Shown in pieces: positions 1 to 5,236 of a DNA stretch of 5,236 nucleotides. Origin of the DNA: Candidatus Melainabacteria bacterium GWA2_34_9 (GTDB lineage: Bacteria; Cyanobacteriota; Vampirovibrionia; Gastranaerophilales; UBA9971); assembly GCA_001784535.1 (NCBI GenBank), contig MFRJ01000059.1:1-5236 (forward strand), read 5' to 3'. The notes below the pieces were generated by a model. That model was not told the DNA's origin, searched no databases, and was given only the letters and a program-made list of their open reading frames with translations. How positions within the stretch are numbered: position 1 is the first letter of the stretch; every line of letters begins with the position of its first letter. The position numbers and the translations under genes are program-made.

Positions 1-2610
1 ATTGATTTTAATAAGCTGACTCAGCAAACGCAAAATACTGTAATGGCAGCGCAAAATATAATGATGCGTTTTAATAACGGGCAATTACTTCCCGAACATT
101 TGCTTCTTGCGATGATGGAAGACGAAAAAGGTTTTTCGGTAACTGTTTTTAATAAATTAAATGCTAATATTTCTTTAATTAAAGAACAAACAGAGCAGCT
201 TCTTGCAACCAAGCCTAAATTAGCTTATCCTGCTCAGGGTCAAATTTATATAAGCATGGAGCTTAAAAACCTTTTTGATATGGCGGAAGAAGAAGCTAAA
301 AGGCTAAAAGACAGTTATATAGATCTTGGACATGTTTTGCTTTCAATGAGTAATAATAGGTCTACGGATTGTGGAAAAATTTTAAATGATAACGGCATAA
401 CTAAAGAAGCTCTTTATAAAGTTCTTAAGGAAATAAGAGGTTCTGCTTCGGTTGACAGTCCTGATGCGGAAAATAAATATCAGGCTCTTGAAAAATACAG
501 CATTGATTTGACTGATCTTGCAAGAAAAGGCAAGCTTGATCCTGTTATAGGCAGGGATGAAGAAATTAGAAGAACAATACAGGTTTTGAACAGGAGAACA
601 AAAAACAACCCTGTTTTGATAGGAGAGCCCGGTGTCGGCAAAACCGCTATTGCTGAAGGTTTAGCGCTTAGAATTGTAAAAGAAGATGTGCCGGAAGGAT
701 TAAAAGGAACAAAATTAATTTCTTTAGACATGGGGTCGCTTGTAGCAGGTGCGAAATTCCGCGGAGAATTTGAAGAAAGGCTCAAGGCTGTTTTGAAGGA
801 AGTTCAAAGCAGTGAAGGCGAAATCATTATGTTTATTGATGAGCTTCATACTGTTATTGGTGCCGGTGCTGCTGAAGGATCGATGGATGCGGGCAATATT
901 TTGAAACCGCTTCTTGCAAGAGGCGCCTTAAGATGTATTGGAGCTACTACAATAAATGAATACAGAAAATATATCGAACGTGATGCAGCTTTTGAAAGAA
1001 GATTTCAGCCTGTTTTAATAGATGAGCCATCAGTAGAAGATACTATAAGTATTCTTAGGGGACTAAAAGAACGTTATGAAGTGCATCATGGTGTAAGAAT
1101 AAAGGATTCTGCGCTTATAGCCGCGGCAAAACTTTCTGACAGGTATATAACGGACAGGTTTTTGCCAGATAAAGCTATTGATCTTATAGATGAAGCATCT
1201 TCCAAGCTCAGGATAGAAATTGACAGCATGCCTGCCGAAATTGACACTATTGAACGACAAAAAACACAGCTTGAAATTGAAAGAGAAGCTCTAAAAAAAG
1301 AAAGTGACGCGGTTTCAAAAGAAAAAACCGCACAGCTTGATATTCAAATTGCTGCTCTTCAAAAAGAGGTTGATACTCTTAGAACTCAATGGGAATCGGA
1401 AAAAAATGCTATATCTTCTTTTAGCAAAGTAAAAGAGGATATAGAAATAACAAAACAGCAGATAGAAAATGCTGAAAGAGAAGCAGATTTGGCGAAAGCT
1501 GCGGAATTAAAGTACGGAAAGCTTGCTGAACTTGAAAAACAACTGAAAACAGAAGAAGACATGCTTACAAAGCGTGAAGCTAAAAACGCTATGCTTAAAG
1601 AAGAAATTGATGAAGAAGATATAGCAGAAGTTGTTGCAAAATGGACAGGAATTCCTGTTAATAAACTTATGGAAAGTGAACTTAAAAAACTTCTTCAGAT
1701 GGAAGAAGAGCTTCATAAAAAGGTTATAGGGCAGGATGAAGCCGTAACAGTGGTTTCTGATGCTGTAAGAAGAGCAAGGGCAGGACTTAAAGATCCGAAT
1801 AGACCGATAGGCTCATTTATTTTTCTTGGACCTACAGGTGTTGGAAAAACAGAACTCGGCAAAGCTCTTGCAGGATTTTTGTTTAATGATGAAAATGCAG
1901 TGGTAAGGATTGATATGACAGAATATATGGAAAAACATTCTGTTGCAAGGCTTATTGGGGCTCCTCCAGGCTATGTCGGCTATGAAGAAGGCGGGCAGCT
2001 TACCGAACAGGTTCGTAGAAAACCATACAGCGTGGTGCTTTTTGATGAAATAGAAAAAGCTCATGGCGATGTTTTCAATATAATGCTCCAGATTCTTGAC
2101 GATGGTCGCCTTACTGATTCAAAAGGCAGGACAGTTGATTTTAAAAACACTGTCATAATTATGACAAGCAATATTGGAAGCAATATCATACTTGAAGGAA
2201 CGTTAAGTCAGATGGTTTCTCACGGGAATGGAATGGATTCTGTGAAGGATCGAGTAATGGAGCTGATGAGACAACAATTCAAACCCGAATTTCTTAATAG
2301 AATAGATGAAATAGTTTTCTTTAGCGGCTTATCGCTTCAACAGCTTTATGAAATTGTTGATATTCAAGTTAATAATCTTAAAAAATTACTTAAAGAAAAA
2401 GATATTAATGTTGAAATTACTGATGATGCTAAAGAAATTCTTGCTGCAAGGGGTTATAATCCTGCTTATGGGGCAAGACCTCTTAAACGTGTTATTCGTC
2501 AGGATATAGAAAATCCGCTTTCCAAAAATATCCTTGAAGGATCGTTTGGAGAAGGAGATAATATACTTATAGACGTTAAAAATGATGAAATTGATTTTAT
2601 AAAAAAATAA
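1..2610 (+). CDS. clpB: ATP-dependent chaperone ClpB (Hsp100 disaggregase), 5' end cut by window edge
   Basis: Cytosolic hexameric AAA+ disaggregase; in known ClpB it works with DnaK/DnaJ/GrpE to thread aggregated proteins through its pore. The frame is open from base 1 and 869 residues are visible (E. coli ClpB has 857). Residues 1-14 (IDFNKLTQQTQNTV) already match the start of the ClpB N domain, so the true start lies just off the window. ATG 43 is internal and has no ribosome binding site. Layout in visible numbering: N domain about 1-145; NBD1 with Walker A GEPGVGKT 208-215, pore-loop KFRG (F253), Walker B FIDELH (E281) and arginine-finger region 327-334; coiled-coil M domain about 405-535; NBD2 with Walker A GPTGVGKT 610-617, pore tyrosine Y658 in GYVG, Walker B LFDEIE (E683), sensor TSNIG 722-726 and sensor-2 GAR 824-826. 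The long M domain and absence of an IGF/IGL ClpP-docking loop separate it from ClpA, ClpC and ClpX. All catalytic motifs are intact. The segment after TSNIG (about 730-745) seems a few residues longer than usual. Heat-shock control elements, if any, are outside the window. Confidence 0.97.
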   Translation: MDFNKLTQQTQNTVMAAQNIMMRFNNGQLLPEHLLLAMMEDEKGFSVTVFNKLNANISLIKEQTEQLLATKPKLAYPAQGQIYISMELKNLFDMAEEEAKRLKDSYIDLGHVLLSMSNNRSTDCGKILNDNGITKEALYKVLKEIRGSASVDSPDAENKYQALEKYSIDLTDLARKGKLDPVIGRDEEIRRTIQVLNRRTKNNPVLIGEPGVGKTAIAEGLALRIVKEDVPEGLKGTKLISLDMGSLVAGAKFRGEFEERLKAVLKEVQSSEGEIIMFIDELHTVIGAGAAEGSMDAGNILKPLLARGALRCIGATTINEYRKYIERDAAFERRFQPVLIDEPSVEDTISILRGLKERYEVHHGVRIKDSALIAAAKLSDRYITDRFLPDKAIDLIDEASSKLRIEIDSMPAEIDTIERQKTQLEIEREALKKESDAVSKEKTAQLDIQIAALQKEVDTLRTQWESEKNAISSFSKVKEDIEITKQQIENAEREADLAKAAELKYGKLAELEKQLKTEEDMLTKREAKNAMLKEEIDEEDIAEVVAKWTGIPVNKLMESELKKLLQMEEELHKKVIGQDEAVTVVSDAVRRARAGLKDPNRPIGSFIFLGPTGVGKTELGKALAGFLFNDENAVVRIDMTEYMEKHSVARLIGAPPGYVGYEEGGQLTEQVRRKPYSVVLFDEIEKAHGDVFNIMLQILDDGRLTDSKGRTVDFKNTVIIMTSNIGSNIILEGTLSQMVSHGNGMDSVKDRVMELMRQQFKPEFLNRIDEIVFFSGLSLQQLYEIVDIQVNNLKKLLKEKDINVEITDDAKEILAARGYNPAYGARPLKRVIRQDIENPLSKNILEGSFGEGDNILIDVKNDEIDFIKK

Positions 2611-2643
2611 TTTAAAAGGGCTGAATTCAGCCCTTTTAAATTA
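2608..2643. terminator. Bidirectional intrinsic terminator shared by two convergent genes
   Basis: The 30 bases between the two stop codons form a perfect inverted repeat: left arm TTTAAAAGGGCTGAA (2611-2625), right arm TTCAGCCCTTTTAAA (2626-2640). Symmetry continues through both stops, TAA at 2608-2610 and TTA at 2641-2643 (TAA on the - strand), giving 36 bp, and breaks at 2607/2644. As RNA, either strand can fold a GGGCTG/CAGCCC core stem with an AATT loop, flanked by A4/U4. On the + strand the run after the GC stem is only four U. On the - strand a further U7 run follows, encoded by the A7 at 2601-2607 inside the last clpB codons. So termination may be stronger for the isoamylase transcript, though the hairpin should serve both genes. 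Function is inferred from structure and position. Confidence 0.9.
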
Positions 2644-5236
2644 ACTTACTTTGTCTTTTTCTATAAGAATAACTGCACTTCGTGAATTGCATATAATTCT
2701 ATCACCTGTTACAGGAACTTCTTCGCCTGATTTTTTGATGTTGTCGTGTTTTAGAAGTTCATTAGGGCCGCAGGAAGTGTCCGCAACCAGGTACCATTGT
2801 TTATTTGGTAATTGATGTTCGGGTAATTTAACATTAAATGCGCCAGATCCTTTATTATAGGCAACATATATAGATGTAGCAGGATCATTTTTTGATGTAA
2901 CAGAATCTCTAAATTCTGTTGAGTCAATTTTAAATGCAGTAATAGCATTTTGAGGATTATTTAAGTATGATCTTCCGTCTTTTTGACTGCCGTCTATTTC
3001 TTTTGCATCGCCGTCAAGCCATGTGATATCTTTGCCATTTATATTGTTATGGTCTTTGCCTCCAAAATATTTGTAGGGTCTTAAAGACGGGTGTTCTTTT
3101 CTGAAATTAAATAATCTGCTTGTAAATAGAGTTAATTCTTCTTTTTCATGTTCAGTCATTTGATGAGTTTTATCTTCATCTCTTTTTTCACATCTATCTG
3201 AAAATTTCAATTTACCTGCTTCTCTTAATTTATTAACTTCTGCTTGCTGAACGGGATTTCCCCAATCTATATAATTGAGAGCGCTGTCAATATTCCATGT
3301 GTTGTTATTACCAAGGGTTGTTCTGTATCTTTCGTCGCCGCCCTGAATCATCGGGGTTCCTGCTGAAACCGCAAGCATTGTTTGAGCTGTTCTTACAGCC
3401 TGTTTTCTGAGATTTACATCGCCACCCTGACTCCAGGAAATATTGCAGGCATCATCTGTTCCGCCTTCGGAGCCTTGTTCAGTGGTTCTTCTTTTGTCGT
3501 AAGCAAATAGGTCATGCATTGTATATCCGTCATGGCAGTCAATAAAGTTAACTGATCTCGGGTTTTTACCTTTAAAGGTATCATAAGAACCGGAGAATAC
3601 TCTGATTAAGTCAAGCGGTGAAATATCTTCAACACCAACCTTGTTAATAGATTTCCTCAGGGTATCTCTTACAGGACCATTCCATTCTGCATAATTAGAT
3701 GAGAAGTTGCCGACCTGATATGTTCCATCTCCGCATCCCCAAGGTTCTGCTATAAGATCAACACCTTGACCGCATGTTTTTGATCTTACTCCGAGATTTT
3801 CAATTTTTTGCAGTAAACTGTCTTTGTGTGTTGCATCAAAGTAGAAACCATGTTCTGTAGATCTTGTATTTCCTAAAACAGGAGCAAGATCAAATCTTAA
3901 ACTGTCCACTCGCATTTCATCTTTCCAGTATTTGAGAGTGTCAGTCGTTAATTGTTGAGCTATTGGATTGGCTGCATTAAGGTTTGCGCCGCATCCGTTA
4001 CTGTCATAATAATGTTTTTTATCAGCAGATGTTTCATAATAGGAAGTATTATCAATCCCTCTTAAATTAAGTAAGTTGGTTTTATTAATATCAACTCTGT
4101 CGGGATTGTTTGGATCGGTATTTTTATAGCAATCGCTTTCTGCTGTGTGGTTATATACAACATCCATGCATATTTTTATGTCTTGTTTATGGAATTCATT
4201 AACCATTTCTTTGAATTCCCTTGTAGGTCCGCCCGGAGCTTTATCAAATGCATAATTTCTTTCAGGAGCTTTATAAGAGAGTGTCATGTATCCCCAGTAA
4301 TTTTTCCAGAAATTATCTTTTTCTGAATTTTGAAATTCCTGCATCGGTAAAAATTCAATTGCTGTTTGTCCCATTAATTTAATATAAAGAGGCATAAAGC
4401 TTGCGCCTTTATATGTTCCGGCATATTTGTTATCCCAACCGCCTTTTTCAACAGGTGATTGGATTTTTGTTATCATATCTTTTATTTGTTGTTCTTCAGG
4501 TTTGCCTTTATATTCAGGAATAAAAGATTTATAAAGTTTTACCAGAGTTTCTTTTGTATGACTTGCCGTTAAACCTTTTAAATGTGTTTCATAAACAGCA
4601 TCACTTGTTAATGGACGTGAAGGTTTTGGAGCGATTTCTTTGAGGTTTTCTTCTTTTGGCATAACAAATATTGATTTTGGCGCAAATGGCGCGGTGTCAA
4701 CTTTATAAGTTCTGTCTCCTGTCGCATATAAATATCCGTCTTCATTAACTCCTATAGTTATAGGATCATGGCTTATTTCTGTAGCTTCAGGATCAGTTAA
4801 AAGTTTATTTGGATTAAAACGGTTTCCTTTATCATCTACATGTGATTTAAATCCTGCATCAGATCCGGGAGTCCAGTTTTCATTGTATTCCCAGTTTGAG
4901 CCTTCTTTTCCCCATACTCTGTAGCCGTAAAATACAGCGTCTTTATCAATATCTATGCCTTTTTCTTTCAAAACATCTTTAGGCAAAGAAGCTACCCATT
5001 TATCACCTAATTTTTCCAGCGGAATTTGTGTAACTTCTTTATAATTTTTTTTATCTTCCGCAAAATGAGGTTTTTTGTATATGCAAAGTTCTACATGTCC
5101 TGCGTTTTTGGAAAGAAGTCCAAAATCAAGAGTATTTTTATTTTTGTTATATTCGCAGCCCGGTTTTATGTTTGCCAGTTCAATAACGTTGTCTGTATAG
5201 CCAAAAGATACTTTTGAGGGAGCAATTAAACTACTA
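2641..5236 (-). CDS. Isoamylase / glycogen debranching enzyme, GH13 (Pseudomonas-isoamylase-like), 5' end cut by window edge
   Basis: Predicted to hydrolyse alpha-1,6 branch points in glycogen or amylopectin-type glucans. The frame stays open to the window edge: 864 residues are visible and the true start is outside. Visible numbering: a CBM48-type N-terminal domain from about 30 (DFGLLSKNAGHVELCIYKK, 37-55), with YGYRVWG 103-109 and RFNPNKLL 139-146; GH13 barrel from YETHLKGLT 215-223, with NYWGYMT 312-318, region I DVVYNH 358-363, region II RFD with nucleophile D449, acid/base E497 in AEPW, and transition-state D569 in FIDCHDG; then GGDERYRT and GNNN; C-terminal beta domain from about 735. 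Wording such as YGYRVWG, NWxxGSxAGF and SAGTPxxQGGDExxRT follows Pseudomonas isoamylase from memory better than GlgX, hence no glgX symbol. It is longer than that enzyme (roughly 776-residue precursor) because of insertions near 224-271 and 660-699. TTG at 4984-4986 can be called as a start but would cut through CBM48, and no good ribosome binding site precedes it. Export is plausible but the signal-peptide region is not visible. No glg genes are seen beside it. Confidence 0.92.
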   Translation of the reverse strand, partial: SSLIAPSKVSFGYTDNVIELANIKPGCEYNKNKNTLDFGLLSKNAGHVELCIYKKPHFAEDKKNYKEVTQIPLEKLGDKWVASLPKDVLKEKGIDIDKDAVFYGYRVWGKEGSNWEYNENWTPGSDAGFKSHVDDKGNRFNPNKLLTDPEATEISHDPITIGVNEDGYLYATGDRTYKVDTAPFAPKSIFVMPKEENLKEIAPKPSRPLTSDAVYETHLKGLTASHTKETLVKLYKSFIPEYKGKPEEQQIKDMITKIQSPVEKGGWDNKYAGTYKGASFMPLYIKLMGQTAIEFLPMQEFQNSEKDNFWKNYWGYMTLSYKAPERNYAFDKAPGGPTREFKEMVNEFHKQDIKICMDVVYNHTAESDCYKNTDPNNPDRVDINKTNLLNLRGIDNTSYYETSADKKHYYDSNGCGANLNAANPIAQQLTTDTLKYWKDEMRVDSLRFDLAPVLGNTRSTEHGFYFDATHKDSLLQKIENLGVRSKTCGQGVDLIAEPWGCGDGTYQVGNFSSNYAEWNGPVRDTLRKSINKVGVEDISPLDLIRVFSGSYDTFKGKNPRSVNFIDCHDGYTMHDLFAYDKRRTTEQGSEGGTDDACNISWSQGGDVNLRKQAVRTAQTMLAVSAGTPMIQGGDERYRTTLGNNNTWNIDSALNYIDWGNPVQQAEVNKLREAGKLKFSDRCEKRDEDKTHQMTEHEKEELTLFTSRLFNFRKEHPSLRPYKYFGGKDHNNINGKDITWLDGDAKEIDGSQKDGRSYLNNPQNAITAFKIDSTEFRDSVTSKNDPATSIYVAYNKGSGAFNVKLPEHQLPNKQWYLVADTSCGPNELLKHDNIKKSGEEVPVTGDRIICNSRSAVILIEKDKVS

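Noticed and set aside
43..45. ATG as the clpB start codon
   Set aside because: The upstream 14 codons are open and encode conserved ClpB N-domain sequence, and no ribosome binding site precedes this ATG.
1246..1640. Low-complexity Lys/Glu/Ala-rich stretch that looked like a repeat or separate coiled-coil gene
   Set aside because: This is the expected coiled-coil M domain of ClpB, in frame and of normal length.
480..2064. Four - strand open frames within clpB (480-785, 1063-1260, 1507-1716, 1813-2064)
   Set aside because: All are antisense shadows of strongly conserved ClpB coding sequence; the one at 1507-1716 is Phe-rich only because it mirrors Lys/Glu codons of the M domain.
2751..2948. 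Leu/His-rich 65-codon - strand open frame
   Set aside because: Out-of-frame shadow inside the C-terminal domain of the isoamylase, with no independent support.
4984..4986. TTG as start of the isoamylase
   Set aside because: Conserved CBM48 coding sequence continues upstream in the same frame to the window edge, and there is no convincing Shine-Dalgarno sequence.
5026..5217. Small + strand open frame rich in Phe and Ile (63 codons)
   Set aside because: It lies wholly antisense to the CBM48-coding part of the isoamylase; its hydrophobic look comes from Lys/Asn/Glu codons read backwards, and it resembles no known small membrane protein.
2641..5236. Possible novel defence or stress module formed by clpB and the isoamylase
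   Set aside because: The genes are convergent, separately transcribed and of unrelated function; nothing in the sequence ties them beyond a shared terminator.

Overview
The window holds two long genes that converge tail to tail, and both are cut off at their 5' ends by the window edges. On the + strand (1-2610) is all but the first residue or few of ClpB, the Hsp100 disaggregase. On the - strand (5236 down to 2641) is most of a GH13 debranching enzyme that resembles the secreted Pseudomonas-type isoamylase more than the cytoplasmic GlgX type. Between the two stop codons lie exactly 30 bases, a perfect inverted repeat that extends into both stop codons and is best read as a shared bidirectional terminator. 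No stretch over 300 bases lacks a gene. I see no RNA genes, mobile elements, CRISPR arrays or promoters; both promoters must lie outside the window.

The DNA is A+T-rich. Arginine is mostly AGA/AGG, ATA is common for isoleucine, and the standard code (TAA stops) is used. Together these indicate a low-GC bacterium. ClpB alone does not place it. An uncultured lineage such as Gastranaerophilales/Melainabacteria is a guess that fits the style of the sequence, not something it proves. Codon style looks the same in both genes, so nothing suggests recent transfer of either.

Functionally the neighbours look unrelated: one is a cytosolic protein-quality-control ATPase and the other an alpha-1,6-glucan debrancher. 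Convergent orientation means they are separate transcription units. I do not see evidence of a new multi-gene system. The points most worth a second look are the 36-bp palindrome that includes both stop codons, the Pseudomonas-type character of the isoamylase with two lineage-specific insertions and a changed nucleophile motif, and the two places (bases 43 and 4986) where an automatic gene caller would pick a false start.
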